From assembly GCA_030704615.1 (NCBI GenBank), contig CM060732.1, positions 33,895,053 through 33,959,052 on the forward strand: DNA of 64,000 nt, given 5' to 3'. The notes under the pieces are model-generated. The model ran no database searches. It was not told the origin of the DNA and saw nothing but the letters and a program-made list of their open reading frames with translations. Made by a program: the position numbers and the translations under genes. Positions 23,491-35,560 of the stretch are shown here, piece by piece (position 1 is the first letter of the stretch; every line of letters begins with the position of its first letter). Source of the stretch: Takakia lepidozioides. Its lineage: Eukaryota > Streptophyta > Takakiopsida > Takakiales > Takakiaceae.

Positions 23491-23593
23491 ACGTGGCACT
23501 GACGTGGCAATATGACGTGGCACTGAGGTGAGGAGGACATCGCTGACACACATACACGTCAGCGATGTCCTCCCCACCCGTCAGTGCCACGTG
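23491..23593. promoter_or_regulatory. Cluster of ACGTGGC/CACGTG (G-box/ABRE-type) elements with hairpin
   Basis: ACGTGGC occurs at 23,491, 23,502 and 23,515, and CACGTG at 23,588. An almost perfect inverted repeat lies among them (arms 23,527-23,547 and 23,558-23,578, 20 of 21 paired, 10-base loop). The cluster is about 300-400 bases upstream of the F-box/JmjC start codon. G-box-type elements are bound by plant bZIP and bHLH factors; a role here is inferred from position and repetition. Confidence 0.45.
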
Positions 23594-23618
23594 TATGTGT
23601 AGATCGCCACCGTGGCGC

Positions 23619-23697
23619 TGAGGGCGTGGCAAGGCGGGCAGCTGGGAGGCCGGGCAGCCCCGGCATTATCCCTCTGGGACATAGTGCCGAGGCTCGG
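23619..23697 (+). repeat. ~75-bp repeat, copy 2
   Basis: Near-copy of 20,103-20,180, with a six-base deletion in the middle. It lies within 280 bases of the F-box/JmjC start codon. Confidence 0.75.
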
Positions 23698-23896
23698 CAC
23701 GAGGTGGTAGCAATCCGTCAAGTCTTTTCATCCATCTATACACCGCGGGCGGGCAAGCCCGACCCGCTGTAACGTCGGGCGAGAAGCGCGTGGAGAGAAG
23801 AGTCATGCTTCGACGCGTTCTCTCACTCTTGTTTTCTTTCTGTCTTGGAAAACAGTGTGGAGATTTGATCGCATTCTTCAGTCTCTCAATGTGTAG

Positions 23897-26800
23897 GTGG
23901 AGATGCAGCAGGCGAGGGATCGGAGACCGGATGCGCTGGGAGATCTACAGCGGGTTCCTGATGAGATTGTGTGCTCCATCATAGGGCTTCTTCCCCCTCG
24001 CACTGTTGGTACCCTGGCTTGCGTCAGTAGGTATGTGTCCCTCTCTCTATTTCTATTGGGGAGCACTGGTACGGAATCATTTTTCCATTCAGGAATTTTT
24101 AGTGTATTGGCACTGACTCAATTGATGGAAAGTATTGGTAAAATTTGAAGGGAGCGACTGAGCTGGTTTATGCTGTGCACCTTCTTGAGACAGATTCCAT
24201 CGATCCTCATGTAACTCCTAATGCGATGCTGCGATCCTGTTGCGGAGGTGGATCCCAACAAGTTTTTTGAATTTCTTGTTCCTTTCCCAATTGGGTCCTC
24301 GTTTTCCTCTGTAATCTCTTAAGTATTTCAGTAGCCAAACCGGACGAGCGATACCGGATAATTACACCATAATGGCGAATGACACAGTTGGTGGTCCCGG
24401 GTCAAACACGGGGCGTCAATGGAGTTTAGGCCTCAATCCAGTAGCCTTATGTGGGGAAACATTGGCCCACGGTGCAATGTGGTTTCCAGGAGATGGATTG
24501 GGTGCTTTAATGATGGCTGGAAAGTGCAAGGCACCTGGCAAGAGGCAGTAGTCCCTTGAGTCACTTATATCTAGGCCTCCTTAAATTGTTGAATGACAGA
24601 GGTTGGTGATGATGCAGTGTATTCTACATTTTGTGCAATGAGGAGGATTTGTGGATGCATCTTTGCTTGGATCAATACTGTGGTCGATTTCTTCAGTTCA
24701 AAGGCTCTTGGCGGCAGACAGCTCTATCTATGTAAGAGAGTTTGACTCCTTGCAGACCCCCATTTCACATGCAGCTGTTCGTCATAACCTTTTTGTTTTG
24801 AAGATCTTGATACCTAGCAGCTTGATGCAATAGACAGATGTGACAGCCAGATGGAACTACCTGTCAAGATCGAAAGACAGATGTATAATCATTTTCGGAT
24901 ACAACAAGAGGAGAAGAGGAAAAAAAATAATCATGAGCCCAGTGGCCCATGCGATAGAGATATTGAAATGTGCAAAGTCTACATTCAGCATTGTAGGCAA
25001 TCATGTTGACGACATGTTTTGCTAATAGTAAGACAGAGAGGGACAGTTTACAGTCACAGGCAGTGGATTTATTAAATTGTAGCAGTATTCATCAACCCAC
25101 TTTCCCTAATTGGGTCCGGTTTATGTTTTACAGACTGGGCTACATCAAGGAGGGAACAAGGGTATTCATGAAGCCACCCATGTACTTTGATGGTGAATAA
25201 ATATCTTCTCACATTCACAATGCTTGCAAATGATGGTTGTTCAGTCACCTGATAAAGGCTCCTCTCCCCTATTGATTGTTTCAAGGCAGAACCATAAGCA
25301 GGTAGACGTAATGCATAAGAGTATTGGTCTCCATCATAGCAGAATGTGGATGGAACTTTTGGGGACAATTGACAGGCTTAAGCTGTGGATGCCAGGGTTC
25401 AGCTCATTGTTCCTTTACAGGCGATGGTACCGTTGCCATGTGTCGCTGGATGGTTTTGGTCTTGACAATGGGGCGATTGATAGGAGAGCAAACCTCTCGC
25501 CTACTGACTTTCAGGCCACATATGATGGAAAGAAACCAGTGAGTTCTCATCTCTGACCAATCTCGGCTCCTCCTCTGCAGTTGTCAAGTTTGCCAACAAT
25601 ATGTACCTATCACAAACAGCTTCATGTGGGATTCTTGGTCCTAGTAAGACTGTCTTAGCGTCTTCATTTTATCAACCAATTTGTGAATGATGTCTGAAAA
25701 GACTGTTGAAACTGGATGGTAGGTAATGTTAACAGATTTGACAAAAGATTGGCCAGCGCAGCAGACATGGAACCTGAACCAGATGGTGGACAGATATGGG
25801 GATGTTGCATTCAAAGTGTCACAGTCGCACGGCAAAAAGATTCGAATGAACTTGAAGGACTACGCCCTGTACATGGCACAGCAGCATGATGAGGAGCCTC
25901 TCTATATCTTTGATGCAAAGGTTGATACCCATACTCTCTTCAGGTTTTCACTTTTTGAGATTATGCCTTGTGCGTGCAAACAGGAAAGTAAACAAACAAA
26001 CAAATGTGGCCACTATGTACCAAAGAGAAAAAGGAACAAAGAAAAGGAGCAGTTGTTCAGGGGGTCAAGTTTCTAGACTCTCAAATTTCCAATTCTGGAG
26101 GATGCTATCTGAAAGGGTCTGGCTGAAATTGGTGCTCGCAATTAAGTCAAGTTTTATATATGTAACTCTACACTCAATTGCAGGGATACTGTTTCTGTTC
26201 TTCTACTGTGTCCCATGGACCCTCGTGGGCCTCCACTTGATAAATTTCTTCTTCTTTTACCTCATCAAAGAAGGGCCCATCCTTCACATACTCAGGGATT
26301 GAAGATTGAATATGCTTTTCGTGGGTTGTTGGGTCTCAGTTTGGGGAGTTGGCACCCGGGTTACTAGAGGACTACAGTGTTCCCTCTTTATTTGCAGAGG
26401 ACTTGCTTGAAGTTTTGGACAAGCCTAGTCGTCCCCCATTCCGCTGGATAGTGGCTGGGCCCGCTCGGTCTGGGGCATCATGGCATGTAGACCCGGCACT
26501 CACAAGTGCTTGGAACTCTCTTCTCTCAGGGCGCAAAAGGTGGGGGAAAGGAAGTGATTCCCTATTCACTGCTATTGGTGAGGCAATGCAACTTTCTTGT
26601 GGCAATGTCTTAAAAGAGTTAAAATGACAAGAGTTGAAAGTTGAATTGGGCGTGTTTGGAACACATCTGGATTTGTCGGATTATGTAATTAAGCCTCTTC
26701 CTGTTTGGAGTTATTAGCTCTTGGGATGGATGAAAGAGAGACAGAGTAAAGATACAGCCAGAAAAGCAAATTTCTGCATGGATGTAGATGGGCTCTGTAT

Positions 26801-29800
26801 CCACCAGGGAGGGTGCCGCCGGCTGTGGTGGTCCATGTGGATGAGGATAATGGGTCTGTGAATTTCGATGCTCCCACGTCTCTTCAGGTATTGCTTTTCC
26901 TCAACTGTCTTCTTAATCTGTGGCTTCCTCTTTCTATGGTTGTGCTTCGTGTCACCAAGAAATAGTGAAAGGAAGTTTCATCTTGCAATTTTCTATTGCT
27001 ACAAAGCTGATTTGCGGAAACAAGTTTGTGCTTGTACAGTGGTGGCTGGACATCTACCCAACACTGCAGGACAATGAGAAGCCCTTGGAGTGTACACAGC
27101 TGCCAGGGGAGACGATATATGTGCCAAGTGGTTGGTGGCATTGTGTACTTAACATTGATGCTTCCATAGCTGTCACCCAAAACTTTGTCAATAAGATGAA
27201 TCTGGAGCTTGTGTGTCTGGATATGGCCCCTGGGTATCACCATCGGGGTGTAGCTCGGGCTGGGAGACTTGCGATTGAGGAAGGTCCGCTGAGGTGCAGA
27301 ATGAAGGGTCTTCCAAGCAAGCAGGCTGTACATGCCAGTAGTTTGGTGCCTGACTGGAGGTGAGAACTTTTATGACCTAATTCATTTGGAATGGGCATTG
27401 AAATGCTGGATGTAAGTCAACTGGCATCACCGGTTGTCCTCCATTCTGTTGTATACATGCATATATTGGAGTGAGCTCCTGCTACACTGGAATTCTGTTT
27501 GGTTTCATTCCTCTTTTTTGTTGTTTATTATTCCATTTAATTTTCCTTGATGTTTTGTGTTGGTGCCTTTTTTCTTGTCGGTGAAGCACTTCTTTACCTA
27601 GATGTGGCTATATCTTTTCAACTTTGGTTGCCTCTCCAATGTGATTTCCAAGTTCACATTGTTATATACATTGGAACGTGGCAGAAGAAAGCCAGTTATG
27701 GTTGGATAAACATGTTGTAGCTATATAGTGATTGCTTCCACCTGGAGGTTAACGAGTGTCAGCTGTAAAGGAAAAATCTGTTACGGTGGTGCAACTACTG
27801 TGGACAATGCCCCTCTGATAGGTGCTGAAAGGAGGGAGAGAGGCACTGGACCACAAATACTGATTGCATTATATCATGTGCAATTCACTATTTTGCAGGT
27901 CAATGACAATTCCAAAGAAGGCTGACAAAGTGGCAGTTGTGCAAGGGGAAAATGCAGTGGATGCCTGTGGAGGCCATGATTTTCTAGTGGGTAAAGAAAA
28001 AGTTACAGGGAGTGGAGATGTCAAGAAAGCTGAATATCCAGAAGAAAATTATTTGGTGCTTGATGTCGATGCTTTAGCAAGCCATAGAGAAAATCATCTA
28101 AGCCACTTTCTTTCTAGCACCAGCAAAAGTGGCTACTTGGACCGCACTGAGCTCCGTGACTGGCTTCGTCGGCTGTGGAGATGCCGGCCTGATCTACACC
28201 AACGCCTTTGGAAGGTTTGTTCATTGCTGTTTTTTGATTGTATCATTTTAGAGGAGGAAGGTTACAGGGGTAGATAGATGCTGGCCGAGTTCCGTTGGTG
28301 TTGGTAATGGCTAGTGTGACAGTAGAATTCTCAGTTCAAGATGGTAGGGGGATGGAATGGTGGGGGACACTTGTGTCCTTACGGCTGTAGTGGTTAAGGG
28401 ACTAGAACCTGCTGGTAATTGTTTATCCTCGTTCTGGAATCAAAAGAAACAGATGAACTCAAAACCACACCCCACATATTCTCTGTTGCTTGATTCTGTC
28501 CTCTCGTTTGGTGGGCAGTGTGCGTCCTTGGCGTTGGATGCAAACACATGGCTGCGGCGTGTCACATGCATCTGTGAGGCTTATGGTCTTCCAGTACCCA
28601 TGGAGGAGGAGCAGCTCCCTGTTGGAGATGGCAGCAACCCGGTGAGAATTTCCTGAGCCCTGTCAAGTAGTTCTATTTTGGTGATAGTTGCATTTGCTCT
28701 ACATTAACTTTTCTACATTTAGTAAAATGTTTTTTTTGAAACTTGGTGCAATCATATATAGCATCTAGTTCCAAATTCCTGCTTTCAGTCTTCTGTTTGT
28801 AATGCAGGTTTATCTGATCAAAGATTATGTAGTCAAATTAATGGTGGAGGATGGCGGCAGCATTGCTGCCGTTGATTGCTTGTGCTCCGAGGTACCTTCT
28901 TTTAACAACTATTTGTATGGGGTTTTCTCACATGAGTTATCTTCAATCGGTGTGGCTGGAATCTGATTCGCTCTTATCTCGGATACATGCTCTTCCCAAG
29001 AACTGTACATGCACACTACTTCAATTGTAGTAAGATACTTATCAATAGTTTACCCATGTAGAATGTTATGGGGGTAAACAGTCTTTGTCATTGCCTGCTG
29101 GTTGTGGCAGAGGAGGAAAGAGCGGAATACTGCGATGAAGAAAGAAAGAATGAAACTATTTATAGTGCATGAGAGAATGAAGTCAGCGAACTTGAGTTGA
29201 GGATCTTTGCTGAAATGGTGGTATCCTTACGATAGGGTGATCAATGTGGTATTCCAAGAGATGTCTAGATACAGAAGCTTGAGTTTCCCTTGAGTTGAGT
29301 CTGCATTTTGTGGTTGGCGCAGCTGCAATTTTATGCTCAACTCCTCAAGAGTGGGTCAATGTTGAGGCATACGGTTCCTGCTGTGATTGCAAGTGGCATC
29401 TTATCTCCCAAGGATAATCAAAACTACGATGTTGTCTCCTGGGATGGAACCGTTGAGTGTCCATTGGTCACCAAAGCAGGACCAGTTGGAAAGAAACGAC
29501 AAAGGAACTCGGTGGAAGTTGACAGGAGTAGTTGCAGGACAAGATGGTCGGAATCTCACTTAGGCATGGACTTCATAAGCGATGATGAGTACGTGAAAAT
29601 AAACTCGGGGGCAAGTAACAGTATCATGACCAATGACAAGAGGCGTAATGAGACAAATGAAGACCCCATTCTTTGGCCTTTCCTTGTGACAAAACGCTGC
29701 GAAGGCACCAATTTGGCTCAATCGTAAGTGGCTATTCCTTCTCTTGTTGCATCTTTGTCGAACAGATAAATTCACTGACTTGGAAGTATTTTGCTCACTT

Positions 29801-32800
29801 TTACAGACAACCTTTTAGTTCTACTTGGAAGATGAACTTGCAAGGTGATTACCTTCAGGGGAAAGCACCATGATGCTTAATGTATGTTAGTAATCACTAC
29901 GAAGTTGCATCTATCCTTGCCTCTTTCGGTTTAGCACCCTGCAAAAATTATTCCTTCAAAGGTCCAACATTCACATGCAACGATGATCAGACCATACCCC
30001 TGTAACTGAAGCCCCACTAACAGAAACTCATGGTATTGGTCCATACAGGTTTGATAAAATGACGAAGGAGGACTTTCTAGCATTGGCAACGTTTCTAGGG
30101 CAACAATTACGCCTCCTTCACTCCCTACCCTTGCCCCCTCACACATCAAGAACTTGGGTCCATAAAGCCTCAAGGGCGCTTAACAAGGAAATCTCATGTG
30201 TCACACACCCATCGGGTGATAAAGGGGGAAAACAGGCAGATGTATTGACAAGTTTGCCATATTGGGCGAGGGGGTCGGGTGACAAAGACCAGTACACAGG
30301 CATTTCTGGTGTGATGTTTGCCCCTGGAAGTCCCAATGGGAGAAGAGACAACACTAAGAAATGGTCATGCAAGGTTCCTATACAGTGGCAGTGTTTTGTT
30401 GGGATTCTTCGGGAGCTGCGGACAAATGCTAAAGAGCGTTTCCGGGATTGGTGAGTTGTGATCTGAATTCAGTAAGTTCTTTCCTCCTATCAGGTGCTAA
30501 ATGTGTGCTAAGAGAGGGAATGTCTGAGTCTCGTGATGCCAACTGGCATGACATTTAAAGTGGGCTTGGAAAGAGTCGATGGTTCCTAATGAGGAGATGA
30601 ACTGAGTTGCTTGATTTCTCCCAGGCTACTGCTGATCTGGCTCAGACCACTGGTAATCAAAATTTCATCTCTCCGGTTGGATGCCAAGGTAGCAGTATGC
30701 TGGAGACTGTGAATAATGTTTGGCCCATAAAAGTTAGCAACTCTTTCCAAAAGAAGGAACATGTCATTGCAGCAAGGATTAGCAGTAGAAGTGGCGTTTA
30801 AACCGTCAGCTGTATCTTAAAGAAGGCTGATGAGGACAGTAACTGCGGTTTATGGCAGGGAATCCTTACCTCTTCACCTCTTTCACCAATTGGACGCCTA
30901 TCTTCCCAAAGATCCAGTGGTACTGATTGCTGTGAACCAGGTAAAGAATCTCCTTTGTTCCCTGTTTGCTCTGTTTGTCCTGGAGGCCTACAGGGCTCCC
31001 TTTGGACGGAATGGTTTTTTTATTTCTTTCTTTTCCTCTCTCCACCTTGTTAAGGAGAGCCTATTCTACCCATTGGCTGGTGACTGTGCAATGGGTAATG
31101 GGAGTGAGGCTAGAGCACTTTGTACCTCTTTTACTTAGTGCAGTTTCACTAGGCTGTCTGACCACTGGATCTTTTTAGCACCCAATGTTGGAAAGGTATA
31201 CCCCAGGGGTCCAACTGCAATGTCATGTTCGTCCTAGTGGGCGTGGAGGCAGACTAGTACAAAAGGACAACAACTTCTCATGTATGACAGGTGTGTGATG
31301 GAGTGGCTGAAATTGGACGGCCTCCAGTGTGGCTCCACATGGATATTATGACTGACAACATTCAAATGGTGTCCTTCTCTCACAACAAATCTTTGATGGA
31401 ATCTGTTGATGGGAATACTGTTACCTGTGGCAACGGACAGAGAACAAAACACACCATCAGTCCCTGTATGGAAATAACACAGCATGCAGTTGCTGATACA
31501 AGAGACTGTTCACAAAACTCCACGGTAAACCAGGTTTTGAGGCTTATAACCACCATAATTGCTTGATTGACAGGTGACTTTTAGTCTTAACACTGCATAA
31601 CATGCACAAGTTCAGGAGATGAGTAGGGTATTAAATAGTTGTTTGTCGTTGGTTTTGGCAAAGGTTGTCATTGTTTGTCAGGTTTCTATTATTCACATAA
31701 GGTCATGGTCCAATTGGGTGGGTATGCAGGAGATGTGTGGCAGGAGAGTGATGCAACCTGGCTACATTTTGGATTTTGGGGATGTAGTTCACGGTATGTG
31801 TAGAATTTCTGCAATAGAAATACTGCAAATCAAGGAGAGGGCATAGAATGTAATACGATACATTGTTTGCTGTAGCCTTGTGCCATAGACCCTGCTCCCA
31901 GCTGGGCGGAACGGAGAGGGCATAGAGAGGGACTAGGAGAAAAGGACTACTTGTGATGCTTCAGGTCCTATTGTGGTACTATTACAGACCAAGGTATGGT
32001 GTATGGTCCCTTCAGACTACTATCCAGAGCCAGTGACGAGTTCAGCATACCAGGTATAGAAATTGTCATGGGCTTGCACAGAGTGAGCAACAATTTGGTT
32101 ACAGGGAATACTGACTGCAATTATTTGATCTGAAGATGGGACTAGCATTGGTGCAAAATTTTGGCCGAGGTTAAATCATTGAGTTTGGATGAATTGGGAA
32201 GTGTAGCAGAGACCCTATTTGGCATAATGCAAGAATCAAGGATAGGATTTAGAACTGCGGCTTCAAAGTCTAAGTCTTCGTAATGTGTTATGGCACAAAA
32301 GACATCATCCATGGGTTTGATGGGACAATAGTTACCGGTTTGATTACTACATAGAATTTACTTGTTGGCATGTGAGTGCACACTGCCCCACAACCTGCCA
32401 ACTATGACTGCATTTCTGAGACAATAAGAGTGTTTTGAAGAATAGCGGAAAGTTGAGCTGAGCTTGTTGGTTTTGTAGGAGACCCCTTGTATGAATTTGT
32501 GCCACTCTACTTCAGTGTCTTCAAGGGTGATCCAAACTTACTTAAGTATTGCTTGAGAAGTTATGGACTGCCTCTATCAACTCCTGTCCCGGAAAGCAAA
32601 GAATCAGGTGGAAATATGTCCAGGGTTCGTGCCGGACGAGACTGTACCCGACTATCATACCGAGCAATGTAAGACTCCTAACTGACAGTGTGAGGTCTTC
32701 TTGTTTTACTGATAAAGTGCCACCACTGACTAAGGAACTGTTGAGTTATACAGCTTCCATTGACATCTTGCTAGGACAGATTAGGATAAAGAGCCCATTG

Positions 32801-33250
32801 CATTGAGTATTGTGGCCACTCTGAACCGAGTATATTTCAAGTTTTTTTGTGTGTGTTTATGATTGTGCTGCTGGGCATGGAGGTGTTGGCTTGCCTGATT
32901 GGGTTGTCTAGGGGGGAATTTGTGTGTACAAGGTCTTGGCCAATCTAGCATGTAGGTGGTGGCTAGAAAGTACCTGCCTCCCTGCTCAGATGCAGAAGCG
33001 ATAAAGGTGCTAATATATGCACGGGTTTTTGTGTGCTTCTTTTGACACGGTGCAACATGAGAGACGGCTAGTCCTTACTGCACTGGGATGTTGTAGGTGC
33101 TATTGTCTACTTCATGAACAAGATGCTGTGGGGGCTATGCTCAAGCTGCGGAAAGACTTACGGAAGGCAGCTTCCCTTGAAGATATTGAAGAGGAAGTTT
33201 GGGGCGTGCTGAATGAATTAGAGGGGGAAAATCATCATGAATCCCAGTGA
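23897..33250 (+). CDS. JMJ21: F-box/JmjC-domain protein, orthologue of Arabidopsis At1g78280 (JMJ21)
   Basis: Eighteen exons with consistent GT-AG borders and phases: 23,897-24,030; 24,618-24,731; 25,134-25,192; 25,396-25,538; 25,723-25,920; 26,340-26,539; 26,788-26,887; 27,040-27,359; 27,899-28,214; 28,519-28,641; 28,808-28,891; 29,323-29,723; 30,049-30,450; 30,859-30,940; 31,291-31,524; 31,730-31,793; 32,479-32,668; 33,097-33,250. They total 3,318 nt, or 1,105 residues plus stop. An F-box (about residues 15-45, LQRVPDEIVCSIIGLLP) suggests SCF assembly. The JmjC domain keeps the Fe(II) ligands H265, D267 (SWHVDPALTSAWN) and H350 (SGWWHCVLN). The C-terminal third has an aminoglycoside-phosphotransferase-like fold signature (WLHMDIMTDN, ILDFGD). 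The family is a plant JMJD6-type oxygenase; its substrate cannot be read from sequence. The second ATG at 23,903 is an alternative start. It is the best-preserved gene in the window. Confidence 0.92.
31861..31915 (+). repeat. ~70-bp dispersed repeat, copy in F-box/JmjC intron 16
   Basis: Diverged copy of the element described at 40,951: TTGCTGTAGCCTTG, then CCCTGCTCCCAGCTGGGCGGAAC. The hairpin core is here a perfect CCCAGCTGGG. Confidence 0.7.
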
Positions 33251-34360
33251 TGATCACACATGAACCAGGACAACTGTCTTATCAGACGTCAAAGGTTGGT
33301 TGCGTTTACTCGTAAAAAACTTCAGTATCAACACAATTATGTAGTCAGTTTCACTATCAACACAATGCATCTTCATTTTTTTCCTTGATCAAATTTGCTG
33401 GCTGAATCATTGAGGCTGCACTTTGCATCATTGCTTACAAATGTTGCCTTTTTTAGGAAGGGGAGGGCCATCATCAGTAAAGAATGTTTTGAAATCACCT
33501 TACTTGGAATTGCATGACCACTGCAGTACTTGCATCCCCTCTCTGCGAAATATTGATGATCTGGAAGGTTGAAAAGCCACCTAGTTGAAATTGTTAATAA
33601 AACTGCTGTTTAAAAATAGGTAACTCCTGCTATGTGACCAATACAACACTGGCCTGTGGGCACAGAAATGGTTCAAATAGTGGCTGTCAAGTTTGGTTGA
33701 TGGAGGGCTTGGAGGGCTATGATCAACACAGATGCCGGGCTGTGGTTCATACGCTCTTCCAAGAATGTGGGCATGCACACACGTTCAACTTCCTTACGTG
33801 GTATACAATGATACTTCTACAATACCCTTCCACTCCATCCCTGTTATATCGAGAAAAGACCACTATCCAATCCCATTGTCTCAAAGAACTGAGCTTTAAA
33901 AGTGGTGCGTGTAGAGGGTTGGTCAGTGGGCTGGTCAAATGCAGGGGTACTGACTAGGTTAACATGTTTATTTGAAGTTCATGATTGAACTCCCCTGAAT
34001 GAACTGGTCTCTGTAGAGAGCCACTTGGACCATTTCTTGCATGACCATTTGAATGACGAAGTTGTGTCAAACACAATTGAAATCAAGCAGGCTGCAGTTG
34101 ACTGCATTGACTGCAACGACTGCAGTGGCCAGAAACTTTATGTATCGCTGGCTAAACCAGACCCTGCAAGGGGTCAGTACAGATTACTTGTCAAATCACC
34201 TTAGAGAGGCTTACAAAAACACTCTTGGACCTGAAATCTAGCCACTGTTTGGCAATCAAAGACAAGTACTGCACAGCTTTGATGCTGGTGTACTCAATGC
34301 TATACTGAGGCTGATGCAAGAACTTCTAAAAGAGCCTTCACCTTTGTTTCAGCAGTGAGA

Positions 34361-34504
34361 AGAAGTGGGCCAGATCCATTTCTGTGCAATGCACGACCTG
34401 TAAGATCTATTTTTGTTTCAACCCATGCACCCAACAACAATGGATAGAGTTACATATGAAATGGAAGATCTTGTATTGCACAGAAACGGATCTGGCCCCT
34501 TCTT
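34361..34504. repeat. ~145-bp inverted-repeat (MITE-like) segment
   Basis: The left arm GAAGTGGGCCAGATCC..TTCTGTGCAAT (34,361-34,391) is matched by the reverse complement at 34,473-34,504 with two or three mismatches. A 6-bp AGATCT also recurs inside both arms. The short length and terminal inversion resemble a MITE, but no target duplication was identified. Confidence 0.5.
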
Positions 34505-35485
34505 GAAGGGGGGTTGGGTCTGTTCCATTGGCCAAGTTTGTATTGTTATTTTTCCTGACTACCTTGATGCAAGTCACCTCCCAAAAATGAGGCCAGTAAG
34601 GATTTTGATGGAGTTGCTTCAATAAGAATTTTTCTCAGTCTTTGTAAGAGACCGGTACTCTGTAAGGGTTGAGAAAGTACTAGGGCAATCAAAATAAAAT
34701 TTAAATGAGTTGCAAATTGAGGAGACTTGACGATGGCATCCCAATCTCAAACCCCTGCATACCATGACAAAGAAACAGCTGAAACTCTAGGTCAGATGGA
34801 GGAGGCAAGCCTGGATATCTTTTGTGATGATACCTCAGGATTTGATTAGAAAACAAATCAGCCTTGGTTACTTCTGCAGCAACCGTGACCTTTTGCTGGA
34901 CTGCGCATGAGTTGCAAGGTTTCCACTAAAAACATAAATAACCTGCACCTCCCTCAAGACATTGATGTGGGATCCTGCATGTAGGATGGCATTTATTTGG
35001 TTTTGTTCCCTCTTTTTGTCTAAGAATGAATGCCTAGCAATCGTTGAGGCAAAAATAGAAATATAACACATTGTTGGGGGCAGCAATATGCCACCATATG
35101 CCAAAAATTGATGAACCCAAGATCTGTCTGTCTAAACCACATTCCAGACCATGTATTGTCGACTTTAGAGGTCAAACTACTCGAAAGGAGAGTTTGCATG
35201 GAGGCTGGCATAGAGGCAGAGAAGCCAGCCGACCACCAAAGAGAATTTGTACCCAGTAAGATCCATCTGGGACAAAGCACGTATATTTGGCTGCCAGTAT
35301 TGAGAACTTACACTTAAGACAACCTCCTTCTGAAGAAACTCCTGTCAAGTGTCCCTCCAGTGCAGCTGCTCCCATCCCCTACCAACACCCGAAAACAAAA
35401 GTAACCACATGTTAGGCTCCCTTTCCTGTTGTCACACCATTTTGTCCCCATGACCAAAAAATATGCCAATCCGCTCCTTGCAAGA

Positions 35486-35560
35486 ATGTACTCATAATAT
35501 GTTGTTTTCCATAGCCTTGTGGCAATAGACCCTGCGCCCAGTTTGGGTGGAACAAAAGGG
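35486..35560 (+). repeat. ~70-bp dispersed repeat
   Basis: GAATGTACTCATAATATG, then CCATAGCCTTGTGGC and CCTGCGCCCAGTTTGGGTGGAAC. A moderately diverged copy of the element described at 40,951. Confidence 0.8.

Noticed and set aside
23790-23984. 64-codon frame overlapping the F-box/JmjC start
   Set aside because: It overlaps the start of the F-box exon in another frame. At most an upstream ORF in the 5' leader; the F-box frame is clearly the coding one.
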